Part shown: positions 1-12,179 of the stretch, piece by piece | How positions within the stretch are numbered: position 1 is the first letter of the stretch | Layout: each line of letters opens with the position of its first letter | Assembly: GCA_963931865.1 (NCBI GenBank) | Contig: OZ007506.1 | Coordinates: forward strand, 4,708,926-4,772,925 | Length of the DNA stretch: 64,000 bases | From: Axinella damicornis | Lineage: Eukaryota; Porifera; Demospongiae; Axinellida; Axinellidae | Reading direction: 5' to 3' | Notes under the pieces: model-generated | The model's database searches: none | What the model saw: the letters and a program-made list of their open reading frames with translations, nothing else | What the model was told of the DNA's origin: nothing | Program-made: the position numbers and the translations under genes

Positions 1-1109
1 GTGGACACACTTCCATTTTCAAGATCATTTTCTGACAATGAACTATTCACTGCTAGTGCAAATGCCCAGACAGAATCATGCATTGAGTTGGCGTGTTGGT
101 TCTGCAATGTCCTTCCAAGACGATGTTGCAGTTCCATGAGGTATTCACTGTAGGTTTGTCCTGAAACCAAGGTTGTATTAGGGTTGGGATCAAACCTGTA
201 CTGCAGCAGGAATGCGCCATCTAGTGACCTTAGAATTTCTTCATTAGTACATTTCTCTGTACCATTCATCAGGTCTTCCAGGCTAAGGTCATGAAATATC
301 CACACAAATCCAAGCCAGTGACGAAGGCCCGTCTGTAGCTTGTACGACTCACACAGTAGCTCACAAGCTTCAGATGCTGTCACAGAGGCATATACTATTC
401 TTGCTCTCTTTCGTAAGAGGCTCTGAATGGGAGAGGTAGGAAATTTTGCGGAGACGTCTCCCAAGAACACAAGTTCAAACTGAACTCTTTGCTCGACTTT
501 TGCTACAAAGTCATTTGCAGCGGTCGTGTGTTGTATCAAGATGGTGTCTTGAACCACACCAATTCTCCTCCACTGGAATGTGGCCATCAAGGCCAGAACA
601 GCGTCATTGTAGACTGCTGAAGATGATATCATTCGATAGAGTCGTGGATACTCTTCTTTACTAGAGAATACTGGAGAAGTTGCACCGGCTGAAATCTGGA
701 GGAGGTCTATTCCTGGCCTTCCTGCTAGAGGGGAGATGGCCTGGGTGACTGTGGAACAGACCAACCCCACCACCCCTACTATGTTCAAATCTCCACTCGT
801 CACGTGTCTCACAAAGTTCACTGGTGCTTCTGTTACCAGGCTCTGATTGCAAGTCTCTGTATTCGCCGGGACTAGCTCCAGCCTATAGCCAGGAAGGATG
901 TCATTTCTCATGTTTATCTTCTCCACTGCCAGTTGTGCTGCTGAAATCAACTCTTCTCCTCCGTGGTAGAGTGGCCTGGGGGATATCCCCTCTGGTTCTG
1001 GCAGGGGCACCAGAGTCAGTAGACTGAGGGTTGGGAGCTCAACTTGCGCATTAGAAAAGTTCAGATAACAAATACCTAGCACGACCATCCAACACACTTG
1101 AATGGCCAT
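1..1109 (-). CDS. GABA-B-like class C receptor, type II, copy A (3' end outside window)
   Basis: N-terminal half of a class C G-protein-coupled receptor, read right to left from ATG at 1107-1109. I translated it and found no stop down to base 1, so the extracellular part is intact. The start MAIQVCW is followed by a hydrophobic signal-like stretch and then the Venus-flytrap domain, with CSTVTQAI, SAGATSP and QWRRIGVVQD blocks like those of GABA-B receptors. The seven membrane helices would lie left of the window. The family senses small extracellular ligands at the plasma membrane; the ligand here is unknown. It shares the FDPNPNTT block with the type I copy at 32540-34714 but ELQHRLGR with the type II copy at 12180-14476, which suggests gene conversion. 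No TATA box is obvious upstream. Function as a receptor: confident; GABA as ligand: not shown. Confidence 0.85.
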   Translation of the reverse strand, partial: MAIQVCWMVVLGICYLNFSNAQVELPTLSLLTLVPLPEPEGISPRPLYHGGEELISAAQLAVEKINMRNDILPGYRLELVPANTETCNQSLVTEAPVNFVRHVTSGDLNIVGVVGLVCSTVTQAISPLAGRPGIDLLQISAGATSPVFSSKEEYPRLYRMISSSAVYNDAVLALMATFQWRRIGVVQDTILIQHTTAANDFVAKVEQRVQFELVFLGDVSAKFPTSPIQSLLRKRARIVYASVTASEACELLCESYKLQTGLRHWLGFVWIFHDLSLEDLMNGTEKCTNEEILRSLDGAFLLQYRFDPNPNTTLVSGQTYSEYLMELQHRLGRTLQNQHANSMHDSVWAFALAVNSSLSENDLENGSVS

Positions 1110-1250
1110 TATTAGTTCACCCACGTACACGTAACTGAGTCAACTTCACGGATTAATTAACAGATTAAGATCTACAAAACAGGATTCATACATAACTGCA
1201 TTCATATGGTTCTGGTACGTGGTACTGCCTAGCCTCGGCTACATTTAGCC

Positions 1251-1492
1251 TAGTCTCGGTCCCAGACCCAAACCACCCCAGCACGGATCGCATCTAGTAT
1301 CACCCTCCCCGTGTAGTCTAACAAGCTAGCCCTTCGCTTTCTCCAGCGCGCGATCGCTTTCAGTATGCGCGGTCACGTGAGTCGATCCGTGCTGGGGAAA
1401 ATACGAGGGGCTAGCCCGCTAGACTTACCTCCCCGTGCATGATACTGGAAGCGATCCGCGCTGGGGTTGGTTTGGGTCTGGGGCCGAGACTA
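1251..1492. mobile_element. MITE with TAGTCTCGG ends and 9-bp target duplication
   Basis: A 242-bp element with inverted ends of about 85 bp, beginning TAGTCTCGG and ending CCGAGACTA. It is flanked by identical 9-bp direct repeats CATTTAGCC at 1242-1250 and 1493-1501. A 9-bp duplication with long inverted ends is typical of Mutator-like (MULE) elements. No transposase is present, so it is non-autonomous. It sits just upstream of receptor copy A. An internal motif (1315-1370, gtctaacaagctagccc) recurs inside the unrelated MITE at 38129-38623. Confidence 0.85.
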
Positions 1493-1501
1493 CATTTAGC
1501 C

Positions 1502-2451
1502 TTTGTGCAACCGAAAGCGGCGCGCGGGCCTGGGAACGAGCTCAGCAAGCTTACGGAGGTTTGTATTCGTCCGTTACTTCTTCCGGTAGTATCCGTTCTG
1601 AAATCGGAATTATGCGATTTCCGTGTAACGAAATAGCCAGGTCAGACGGCTTCGCGAGAAGCAGATTTTAGCACCAACTACTCCTCATGCGAACGACTTA
1701 TCCTTCAAGATATGTGTAATGCTGATGGTCAAGAGTTTATACTATAGAGCTATCAAGACTGTTGAGACTGCTCCCGTCTTTGTGTGAGAACGCTGGGTCT
1801 AGCTTGAAGCTTCTCAAGATGGTCAGTTTCAAGCGCCACTAGTGCAAGAATGCAGGGTGCCGGACCTGCGCCAGAACTTGTATATGTTATGGGAAGCACA
1901 TTATTATCTATTATAGGATCTTTCCTTTGTGTGTACCCCTGCATGCACTGCATGTGCTGCAAATTCAAATCAATTCAACTCAAACAGTCACAAAAAAAAA
2001 TTTGGATTCTACATGTTCTGAGATAGATTCTGAGGCCATTTTGGTGTGCTAATTTAACAATTCTCTCCTTATAAGAATTTTTTTTACAACAACAACTATA
2101 CAACACATACTGTACACTAGTGGATGACCGACTCGGAGGTACATCACAAGATGCTTCACCTACTAGGTTACGTTTTTTTGGCTGGCTGGCTACAAAGAAT
2201 GACTCTAGATCTAAACGCTTCATCACAAACCAGTGACCCCGATCGCCATGTGCTCGAAGGTGTGCTGTACATAGCTAGCTAGATGTAGGAATTTTAATTA
2301 TACAGCGTAGAGTCTTATTAGAGCCCTGCAGCTGTTCAGTCATGATCGGGCTCGTCGCTGTCGATGAGCGGCTTGGTTTGAAACTTTGAGGTGAGAAACA
2401 TGTTTGCTCTGAAGAGACTTTTGGGGGGGCTTAGCCCCCCTGTTTGCATAC

Positions 2452-2453
<2 letters not shown>
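1502..2453. other. Intergenic, no gene recognised
   Basis: I see no credible gene here. Short open frames occur on both strands without recognisable motifs. AT-rich runs alternate with tagctagc-type sequence. A short GGGGGGGCTTAGCCCCCC hairpin occurs near 2422-2440, just before the long G run. Confidence 0.5.
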
Positions 2454-2510
<57 letters not shown>

Positions 2511-2542
2511 CTTTAGCCCCCCCAGCCCCCCCCCCCCCCCCC
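2454..2542. repeat. Long poly-G run followed by poly-C
   Basis: 57 consecutive G (2454-2510), a short CTTTAG spacer, then C runs to 2542. The two arms can pair as a hairpin, and the G run is quadruplex-prone. Such runs are hard to sequence, so the length may be an assembly estimate. Confidence 0.85.
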
Positions 2543-2548
2543 AGGGGG

Positions 2549-2650
2549 TGAATTAAGAGAATCATTTGGGTCCAACAGCGTTGTAGATGATATTGATGTG
2601 GCTTGGCAGAACTGGGAAAGAGAGTTCATGGGTGTAATGCATCAATGTGT
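2549..2650. mobile_element. Rearranged fragment of the neighbouring LINE
   Basis: Bases 2549-2586 are the reverse complement of 2902-2939 (end of the LINE ORF1 region). They are joined directly to 2575-2650, which matches 3947-4018 of the LINE ORF2 in sense orientation. An inverted 5' piece fused to a sense piece is the pattern left by twin priming during LINE insertion. It lies outside the 2730-6089 element, so it is a separate, small, dead insertion. Confidence 0.7.
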
Positions 2651-2751
2651 TCCAATTTTAAAAGGGGAGTAGCTGAAAGGTTGTTTTAACCAGGCTGTGG
2701 TCACCATAGTTGCATCTCGTGCTTCCTTGTAGTCTCGTTCCCAGACCCCCT

Positions 2752-3005
2752 TCGGAAAAATCTCGATTTTTCCAAGGGGCCCACCCCTCCTGGAAACAGC
2801 ACCAGCTATCCAGGAACAAAACTGTCCCATTTCTCCTGCCCAAGCCACACTCCAGTTGAATGAACCTGCAAGCCTAAGCGTGAGTCCCAACACCCCAACA
2901 AATCCGCTGTTGGACCCAAATGATTCTCTTAATTCACCCCCTTTGGTCTCAACTCCCGCTGTTCTGTACCAGAATCAGCGGGAGCAGGCTGCTCAGCAGC
3001 AGTAG
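2752..3005 (+). pseudogene. C-terminal tail of LINE ORF1-like protein
   Basis: An open frame without its start runs from the 5' edge of the element to TAG at 3003-3005. It is rich in Pro, Ser, Asn and Gln and ends REQAAQQQ. It lies immediately upstream of ORF2, the usual place of ORF1 in CR1/Jockey LINEs. No zinc knuckle or other domain remains, so the identification rests on position. Confidence 0.5.
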
Positions 3006-3022
3006 AACATTCTAGTCACAAC

Positions 3023-5962
3023 GTGGAGGGCGAAAGCTCTTGGAACCATCCAATTGTGCATCGTGATTGTCAGCCTGGATCAGCTGGTCTCATGACAATG
3101 AATGGTAGTGGATACACTGTACATCATGTACACCCTACTCTTACTGTAGACAATAGTCCAACTGTGAACAATGGACCTAATGTTGCCCAAATATTCCTCT
3201 TCAATGCCAGGAGCCTTGTTCCAAAAATTGATGAACTTAAACTGCTATGTGCTACTTATGAGCCTGCTGCTGTCTGTGTTGTGGAAACCTGGCTTTCGGA
3301 GGATATCTCAGATGCAGAAATTTCACTTCCTAATTACTCGATTCTCAGGCTTGATAGAAATAGACATGGGGGTGGCATTGCATTTATGTAAAAGGCAACA
3401 TTGTGGTTGAGACTCTGCTTCATGGTCCAAGTGATTTAGAGTTTATGTTAGTTGCTTTGTGTAATTCTGCCTGCAAGTTATGTATTGGTTTATTGTATCG
3501 TCCTCCCAGTTCACCTGCATCTGTTTTTGAAACCTTATCTTCTCATTTGCTTGATGTCAGTGTTTCTTCCTTTTCTAATTTTGTATTATTAGGCGATTTT
3601 AATGTTGATTACAATAACTTATCTCACCCTTTGTTTTCTAATTTGTGCAATAATATTGTAAATAATTTTTCACTCACTCAAGTTGTACCTGGGTATACTC
3701 ATTCTGGCCCTAGTGGCACTTGTTCACTTATTGATCTGGTTTTCATTTCTTGTCAGTCTAACTTGTGCAGCTGTTCTACCATTTCTCCCCTAGGCACTTC
3801 TGATCACTGTGGAGTTGATGTGTCCGTAAAGTGGAAGCTTCCTAATTTGTTGAAAACGCATCCAAGAACTATATGGAGATACGCTCATGCTGATTTCCAG
3901 GCTGCAAACCAGCTACTTGAGGCTGTTGACTGGGAGTCCCTCATTGTAGATGATATTGATGTGGCTTGGCAGAACTGGGAAAGAGAGTTCATGGGTGTAA
4001 TGCATCAATGTGTTCCAAAATCTACCCTTCCTGCTAAAAAGAATCTACCATGGCTATCTAGAGAGCTCACTACATCTATTCGCTCAAGAAATCTGGCGTA
4101 TAAACGTGCTAAGAGAACTGGCACCCCACAACATTTCCTTTCCTACAAACAAAAAAGAAACAAAGTTGTAAACCTTTTGAGGAAAGCTAAAAGGAAATTC
4201 TTCCGTGGACTTAACACTGTCAACAGTAAGAGCTTTTGGAAAGTAGCTAAATATATGACCAAGAAAAACAGCAGTATACCCTCTCTTAAGGATGGTGGAA
4301 TTGCTGTCGAGTCTGATTTAGACAAAGCTGCCTTATTAAATCGCTATTTCTCCAAGTGTTTCAACCAATCAGTCCCTCCTTTAATTGATGAAGACATCTT
4401 GGAATTTAGCAGCATTGACCCTCTTCTATGCCCTGAGGAATTCCTATGCACTGAGCACGAGGTTTTTGAAATGTTATCTTCCCTTGACATCAAGAAAGCA
4501 AACGGTCGGGACGGAATCTCAGCTAGAATGCTGAGATCAACTGCAGCAAGCATTGCTCATGGAATTACACTGCTGTTTAATAAATCCATCACAACAGGGC
4601 AAATACCCAAAGCTTGGAAAACGTCCTCAGTAGTACCTGTCCCAAAAGGGTCTGAACCTACCAGTGCATCAAATTACAGACCGATATCATTACTCCCAGT
4701 TGTAAGCAAACTGCTTGAAAAATACATGCACTTCCTCATTTCCTGCCATATTGAGACTTCCTACCCAATTGCATCTCATCAGTGGGGCTTTCAGCCTGGA
4801 AAGTCTGCTGTCTCTGCCCTAGTTGATGTTCTTCATCACTGGTCCTCGGCACTAGACCAAAGAAAAGAGGTTGCAGCAGTCTTTTTTGATCTACGCAAAG
4901 CATTCGATTCAGTACCCCACAGACCCTTGCTGAACAAACTTAAATCTGTTGGCTTAAGTGACCACCTAATCAAATGGATCTGTAGCTACCTCACCAATAG
5001 GGTCCAGCATGTAGTCTTGAATGGACAGGAATCAACTGCTACACCAGTTTTATCAGGAGTACCCCAGGGGTCGGTATTGGGTCCTCTACTGTTCCTGCTC
5101 TATATCAATGACTTGGCTAATGGTTCCCTCTCTGAAGGTTGTTTTGCATCTCTCTATGCTGACGATCTGCTCTTGTATAAGGTCATTACCTGCCCAGAGG
5201 ATTATACCACCTTACAGTCAGACATAAACTCAGTTGCCTCATGGATAACCCAGCACCACCTATCATTCAATACCTCAAAATGCAAATGTATGACTGTGAC
5301 AAGGCTTCGACAAAACTCTGTAAGCCCACCTGTTTTACAACTGAACGGGAAACCCATGGAAAATGTGACTAGCTATAAATACCTGGGTGTCACCCTAACC
5401 AGTGATCTTACCTGGTCAGACCACATCCATAACATCACTAGGAAGGCAAGGAGGCTCACTGGCATGTTATATAGGCAATTCTACAGGTGGTCCAGCCCTA
5501 CAGCCTTATCCAGTCTCTATGTATCACTAGTGAGACCCCATCTCGAGCATGCTGCTCCTGCATGGAACCCTTATCTGATCAAAGACATCAACTCCCTTGA
5601 ATCTGTGCAGAAGTTTGCCCTCAAGGTCTGTTTAAAACAGTGGGATACTCCTTATCACCAGCTGCTGAGCCAAGCTTGCTTACCAGATCTTAGCACTCGC
5701 CGGAAACATTTAAGTCTTTGTTATTTTTATAAACTTATTAATGGTGTGCATTTGTATCATGACCTACTACCCCTTGTACCTCACACATCACAGTATGCAC
5801 TTCGCAACAACCACTCCCTTGTTCAATTCGATCAGTGCTCACACAAATTGTTTCTATTATTCCTTTTTCCCGTATGTAACTTCCCTGTGGAATACATTAC
5901 CTGACTCTATTACTTCTGCACCCTCTATATATACATTTAAGAACCTTGTTCATCTAGTATAG
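3023..5962 (+). pseudogene. LINE ORF2: endonuclease and reverse transcriptase, two frameshifts
   Basis: The N-terminal endonuclease (EEP fold) shows FNARSL, VVETWL, LGDFNVDY and GTSDHCGVD, carrying the expected Asn, Glu, Asp/Asn and Asp-His catalytic residues. The reverse transcriptase follows: NYRPISLLPVVSKLLEK, FFDLRKAFDSVPH, SGVPQGSVLGPLLF and the catalytic YADD. The C-terminal region ends SLWNTLPDSI and LKxL-like blocks typical of CR1/Jockey ORF2. One base appears to be missing near 3386, giving an early stop in the endonuclease. A second indel near 5840-5860 shifts the last 35 or so codons into another frame ending at 5962. The long central frame (3403-5904) is otherwise open, so decay is recent. 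It is on the + strand, opposite to the receptors. Confidence 0.9.
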
Positions 5963-6271
5963 TTTGTATGGGCATGTGCTTGTATTAGTGTTTTTCACTA
6001 TTCACTATGTCCTTTGCATTTGCATAAAGTTTTATAGAAAAAAAAAAAAAAAAAAAGGGGGGGGGGGGGGGGGTCTGGGAACGAGACTAGCTTCCTTAGT
6101 GATCAAGGAATAAGCACACAAGTGCAGCCTAGGAGATCACCTAAGTCAAGTTTCTTAGTTCCAGGACTGAACTAGGAGAAGTTAGTATAGGAATGCTATA
6201 GAAGTGTATACAGCTGCACTTCAAACAATGTGCATTCAAGCAGATCATTTACACTGCTTGACCAACTATAG

Positions 6272-6370
6272 TAGCCTCGTTCCCAGTCCCACACCCAGCT
6301 TTTCGTCGCTACTTAGTATGGTAAAGTGGGTAGCGACGAAAAGCTAGGCGTGGGACTGGGAACGAGGCTA
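6272..6370. mobile_element. 99-bp palindromic TAGCCTCG element with 9-bp target duplication
   Basis: Two arms of about 40 bp form a near-perfect hairpin around a 20-bp loop. The ends are TAGCCTCGTTCCCAG and its inverse. Exact 9-bp repeats CAACTATAG flank it at 6263-6271 and 6371-6379. It is the smallest member of the TAG(T/C)CTCG family in the window. Confidence 0.88.
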
Positions 6371-9300
6371 CAACTATAGGTCCTCCAACAGACGTACAGA
6401 TGAGATGGATAAACCATTAAGCTAAGTGTAAGCTAGTTCACTTTCATTTACCAGAACTAGCTCTGATTATTCACGTGATGCACATGACGACACAAGATAT
6501 TGCATCACATATATGGCATAATTATGAATATGATTACAATCAATAAAGGATGCATCACTGATGATAGCAGTCAGTTATAACACAAAGTTCAGCTCTCTTA
6601 CATAAGAAGTGAACATTTGCGGCTGTGGGCCCATTCTTTGATCACCATGCACAGTGGAGGAGGCTCTGACACCTGTCTTCTCACAACATTGTTGAATTGT
6701 TCCTGCTTATAAATTAGTTAAACACCCTTCATTAGCTGAGGTCAATTTTTTTTAATTCCAGGTAACTAGAAGTATAGGAATGCTGATGTGCATTCAAGCA
6801 CTATAGGTCCTCCAACAGATATACAAACAATTCCCAGTAAGCTAAGTCACTACCCTATAATTAGAATGCTGATTATTCCGATACCACCCCATTTCCAGGT
6901 AAATCGTTTAGCTATTTGAAACACAGGAACATTATTCTTTGCTAAAGCTCTTGGATAGCAGTCAACACCTGTCTTCTCGCAACATTGTTCCAGCTTGGTT
7001 AAACACCCTTTTTACTGGTTCCGAATTTGCTGGCATAGCAATTCAAATTTCGGGAAGTGTGCTGTGTTTACCTAGAGACATGTAATTGCCTGCAGCTAAT
7101 TGATGTTGTGATTGATGTAGCTAATTGATGTTTGATTACCAACAACTATATAGCTATACATTTTGTTCCAACTGTGTTTACTTTAAATGTGCATGCCATC
7201 AGAGAAGGGAACACCGTCATTAATTTATGTGGAAGAATGGCCCAAGTACAGACCTTCCAGATGTTACAGGAACAATATTGGAAGATGAGCCATTCACACA
7301 CACATAGCTAGCTAATAGCTTTAAACTGAGGTATCATAATTGTGAGGATGACTGTGTTCAGTTTCTGCAGAAACTGTCGCAGTGTCTCTGGGGAACTGTG
7401 ACATCAAATGCCTTGCTGTATACATGTAGTAAAAAAAAAACACTGAAGATATCAAGGCCAGTGTCATCCAATTAGCTAGTCTGTGCCAACAATCAGTTGC
7501 CACCAGCAGAGCACCAGTTACGGAACTACCCTTCATGAGTGAAACCCCACTGTTAGGCAGACAAAGTGACAGTGCTCCTCAAGATGAGCGAGTAAACACT
7601 ATATACCTTTCAAAGAATAACAAAATTGGCCTCTAGGATTGGAGTGATCATGCAACTTGGGAATATGTGAAATACAAGCGACCTTCCTGATAGTGCACCA
7701 AGATGGATGGCAATAGGTAGTTGGGTCATAGCAGGAGTGAAGCTCTTTAAGCATTCAAGCAGCATATCACAGCGACCATTTCCTTGCTTCTCCAGTCCAT
7801 TAACAAATCTGACTAGCTATATACATCTTAAGCTTGTTCCAAAGCTTGTTAGCATTCTCATTGAATACTATAGTTGTGTGCTAACAATGTTATAATCCTC
7901 AAGAAAAGAAAACAACCACATACCCCCGGCGCATAATTATGCACTCCATCACAATTTTCACATACCAGTAGCTACAGTACAGGAGTGGTGTGGAGTTCTT
8001 CTGCTCCAGAAGCTGGTGCCAATGTTCAGGAAACCCATGACCAACCACAACAACAGTAGCTAGTCTCATACCCAGACCCCCTCAGAAGGAAGGTGTGTTC
8101 AATAGCAAGATACTTTTCTGAGAGTGCAGAACTTGTCCACAGGCCAATACTCACGCTATAATATGGGTTTGATTGCAGAGGAATTGAATTACCGATCAGG
8201 AACAGGACAACCACAAGTTACTGTATCCGCATGATAGCATAATGTTTGTGTTGCCAAGGATGCACTGGCAGTGCTCTGCTTTAAGCAGTCTGCTGCTCAG
8301 CTGGATGTTCAATAACATGCAGACCCATAGAATAGGCACCCATAGTCTATTGAGCTAGACGCTCAGGTAGTTGGAGGCGCCCCCGTCCTGAGCGAGAGCA
8401 AATTGGTCTAGTTCAATGGATTATAGTATAAAGGCATCCACTGCATGCATATATGTAGTTATTGCGGTAAAGTGCATTCCACAACAGACACACCGTACAG
8501 CAGCCATACAATCAAAACAGTAGTACAAGGTAGGAGCCACAAATCTGAGCACTTGTAACAAAATTTCTTTGTGTATTCCTGTTTTAGACAATATATGAAT
8601 AATTAATGAGTGGAAGCTTTGACTCTTGCAGGCTTCCACAGGGTAACATAGGTGTAGGAATGATTTTTTGTTAAGGCGAGCCATAGGTAGAAGAGGCGGT
8701 GAAGCTGCCAATCAGTGTTGCAGAGGGAGTGTCGATGAGTATCGCTTGAAGAGAAATTTTTAAGAACCTACAATCCAGTAGCTATATATACAGTATAAAA
8801 CACACTCGGCTCATATTAGTCCAACACCCCGGGGAACACTCCAGCAGCTTTAACCCATGCTGGGAACCAAGGGCAGTGTTAATTGGTAGAAGTAAAGTCC
8901 CCATGTAAGGGTTCTTCTGTTATTGGAGTAGCTATATTGCATTGTTTAGAGAGAAGAAAATTAAAGTTCTATGTTTGTGCTGCAACCTGGATTGGGTATT
9001 GCACATAGTCCGCCAGCAAACCACTCCTGAGGCACTCAAAGGTCCCCTGAATGACATCCTCTATGGATTCAGGTAAATGAATCGGCTGCATGCCTGTACT
9101 ACTCAAATTTTGGCTAAGACACTGCTGCTGACCAGTTCATGCAAGCATAACTTAATGTGAGCAAACTGCAAACAGCAACAAAGAGAAATATGACACTGAC
9201 ACTACTGACAACAGTGCTATATCACTGGAAAAAAATACTCCCATGAACTGCGAACTAATCAGGTAACACTAGCAGATGCTGCATACCTAACTGGTAAGTA

Positions 9301-10186
9301 CCATGAAGAGAATGCCTACCATCCACCATTCCAAAGAGTCACTCCTTCAAATTCCATCACACTTCATAAAGCATGGCAGACACTTGTCTACTAGCTGAAG
9401 TATTATAGTATGCATTGTGCATGGTACTCCCCGGCTTCCATCTGTTAGGTAATGATCCGGTTCATTAACCAGAAATGTAATGCATCATCAGCTGGTTAGT
9501 TTGCAGTGCATGGGAGTTCACTGAAACCAGAGTAACCACTCTATGAGTTATTTTAACTGAGTATTTTTTCCATGTAGAGATAGGAAGCAAAGTTGACTGC
9601 TCAACACCAGGATACCCTAGACAAGAGTACGTAGCTGTAGAATGTTGGATGGATGTCTTCATAAATTCAGGTGCTTGGTGGTGCTGCTGCACTTCTTGGC
9701 CACCATCAAAATTACTTCTATACTTTCAGCAAACATGCATGCTATAGTGGTGTTTTTATTCCTCACATCATGGCTGTGTTTTCCATGTAAACGAAGGCTT
9801 GGGTTCCCCCCAGGGTTTGAATTCCAGGCCTCTCCCCCTTCCCCCAAAATGCTGAGGTTCCACCACACGTCAGCTTGCTTGGAGGTGTCCAGGTGCTTCA
9901 CATGCTATGATCGACCGAGGATGTCCAACACTACAAACTTCTGGACTGCTCACCTATTTGACAAGACAGGCAATCTGGAATCTGTCATTGAAGCATGGAT
10001 AGTGTTGTTCTGTCACACGAAGCATGGGGAATGTATGTTGTGCTTTGGTGGACACATCCTACAAATGCCATTGCAGCACTCATAAAATGTTGCCTGAGAT
10101 GAGGACAACTAGCCAACTAGCAGCCAGTCATGGCTTCCTGTATGGAGCATATACCGCTGGCCTCTAAAGCTTGCAGTACAGGCATT

Positions 10187-10204
10187 GGGGGGGGGGGGGA
10201 ACCT

Positions 10205-10240
<36 letters not shown>

Positions 10241-10313
10241 AGAAATGTATATGCAAGACAACTCATGCCTCCCCCCTTACTTCACTGCACTACAATCCCC
10301 CCCCCCCCCCCCC
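10187..10313. repeat. Poly-G and poly-C runs
   Basis: 13 G (10187-10199), 34 C (10207-10240) and 17 C (10297-10313). They make artificial proline-rich or glycine-rich open frames on both strands, which I do not regard as genes. Confidence 0.85.
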
Positions 10314-11546
10314 TTGAATGTTTTTCTAAATGAAACACTGAAGTGTGGCTGCAAAAGTGTAAATGGCAAGGTGCACATGTGTAAAATATGTGGGCTCGAT
10401 CCTCCACGATCGACCCTCGCAATAACCTCAGTGCCGCACTAGCTCCTCCTAGCCTGGCTAGCCGCACGTCTGTGATGCTTCACACGCTACTACCGGACTC
10501 TTACGACACTTCAGAATACCAACTTGATTTGACACAAAAACCCGAACTCCGTACAACAAAGAAAAACAAACCTTTGATACAAAAACCATAACACCAAATA
10601 CCACACATAAGGTGATTACAGAGTAACACATCGATCAGTGCCTAGAAGCTAGCACATTAGCACATATACTACAACATGTACATAATTATAGGTGTTCTCG
10701 CAAGAAGCCTCACTGAAATTCTATATACTTCTGCCATTAAACTGTAGTTACTTATGCCATTTTATAGATCCACATTTTTATGAACCATACCTACCTCAAT
10801 GAATTATGGTAACAGGCCATCTGGTGGCCCTATACATTATGTATAGCAAAGAAGTGCAAATTATTAACTTAATACTTTGTAAAAGAAACATACTCTTCCA
10901 ACTACTCATTATAGCTATGCCATGATATAGCAGGCTGTCAAGCCTCCTATTATGGAGTGCTTTCTGAGTGGTTGGTATACAGGAATGCTTCTTTGAACTG
11001 AGCATCAAATGCAAAATGGTCATTTTGGGCCTTGCAGACACAAGGTTTTGCCATTTATATACCTCAGATTTGGTGGCTCCTACCTCAAAATTAAAGGATA
11101 GGACATAATAAACCACCCCCAAAAATTTGGTGCTTTTATCCGGAACGTCCCCATAATTTTGCTAAGCTGCCTGACTACTATATCAATAGCCACACATGTA
11201 TATACAACTGATGCACTTTCATGTCAGAGAGGGTACATGCATGGGGCACTAACATTGAACCCAGTCACTGAAACATAACTGATCACTAGCTTGTCTCTGG
11301 GAACGTTGATAGCTTTGGAATCGCTAGCTTTTCCTTTTGCGATATTAATCAGCTCCACTTGTCTTACTACTGGGTATACAGTGCGTGGTCAGGTGTGATT
11401 CTCAGCCCATTCATGCAAAGGAGCAGACCCATGCACCCAGCTCCACCCGTGGCTTCAAATGCTCATAGCCAAGCCCAGACATGGCCATGCTGTATGCACT
11501 CGAAGGATGCACCCACCCATCTCCCCGTGTCCCACCCTCAGCACCC

Positions 11547-11695
11547 TCTCGTGTTCAGGAAGTTGGCCTACCCCAACTGAGCATGAGCAAGAGAAACGTT
11601 TTGCTCTAGCTTTGGAAGAGCAAAAATTTCAGTTGGGGCTAGAGCAAATATTTTAGATTGCTCAGTTGGGGTAGGCCAACTTCCTGAACACGAGA
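11547..11695. repeat. Palindromic MITE
   Basis: Arms of about 35 bp beginning TCTCGTGTTCAGGAAGTTGG are repeated in inverse at the other end, with a smaller internal inverted part (AGAGCAAAA / TTTTGCTCT). The whole can fold into one hairpin. I did not find a clear target duplication. Confidence 0.75.
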
Positions 11696-12179
11696 AATTG
11701 TGGGTGTATAGCTAGCTCGGTAGACTAACCTATACAACCTCAACAGCATCAGCATCCATGGTCACAATCACTATACGGAGGATCATAGTTGTCATGATGT
11801 GCATGAGGTATAGGACAAGTTACTGCATGAGCATGATAGCTATATATAGCTACAGACATTAATTTTTACATGGCTAATTTTGTAACATGCTATACTATTG
11901 TGCTCTAACACGTGCATGTGTTTGTATACCAATGATGCACTGGCAGTGCTGTTGTGGTCCAAGTGCATGCATGCCACAACAGACATGTACAGCAATCAAA
12001 ACAGGATACCTCATACCACATATAATAGAGACACACCCAATTGCAGTTATTGGTCTACAAGGGACTGTCCCATATAGCTAATAATATTATGCGTACAATA
12101 AAACGATCCTCACTTGCCAACACACGAAAGAAAAGCTAAGCTGGCAAGAAGGTTACAAGAGCCTCCCATAGAGTTATTA

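Larger units (their letters stand above)
2750..6056 (+). mobile_element. Non-LTR retrotransposon (CR1/Jockey-like), decayed
   Basis: The element holds the end of an ORF1-like frame (about 2752-3005), an endonuclease/reverse-transcriptase ORF2 (3023-5962) and a 19-bp poly-A tail (6038-6056). The 5' end is truncated. There is no LTR. The family copies itself by target-primed reverse transcription. Two indels in ORF2 make this copy inactive. Confidence 0.9.
2730..6089. mobile_element. 3.36-kb TAGTCTCG-ended element enclosing a LINE
   Basis: Inverted ends of about 21 bp (TAGTCTCGTTCCCAGACCCCC) lie at 2730 and, reversed, end at 6089. They are flanked by near-identical 9-bp repeats GCTTCCTTG (2721-2729) and GCTTCCTTA (6090-6098). 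Outside them the sequence continues across the insertion as in the paralogous flank at 49621-49720, which has no insertion. The interior is almost entirely a LINE-type retrotransposon, so this is either a Mutator-like element that captured a LINE or an element into which the LINE inserted. Confidence 0.7.
6380..12179. other. Intergenic: decayed flanks of receptor modules, no gene recognised
   Basis: No protein could be identified. Bases about 8230-8540 match the 3' flank of type II receptors (also at 23495-24125 and 36000-36200), so a receptor was probably lost here. Bases about 11900-12180 are the 3' flank of copy B. Between them are anonymous AT-rich DNA, C runs and one palindrome, annotated separately. 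An open frame at 9642-10085 (+, 147 codons) has no recognisable motif. Confidence 0.5.

Noticed and set aside
446..1027. Plus-strand open frames opposite receptor copy A (and equivalents in every copy)
   Set aside because: They are antisense shadows of the conserved receptor sequence, recurring at the same place in each copy.
3023..5962. Considered a virus-derived reverse transcriptase
   Set aside because: The AP-type endonuclease, YADD and poly-A tail without LTRs identify a LINE.
10130..10442. Proline-rich open frames
   Set aside because: They are made by poly-C runs.
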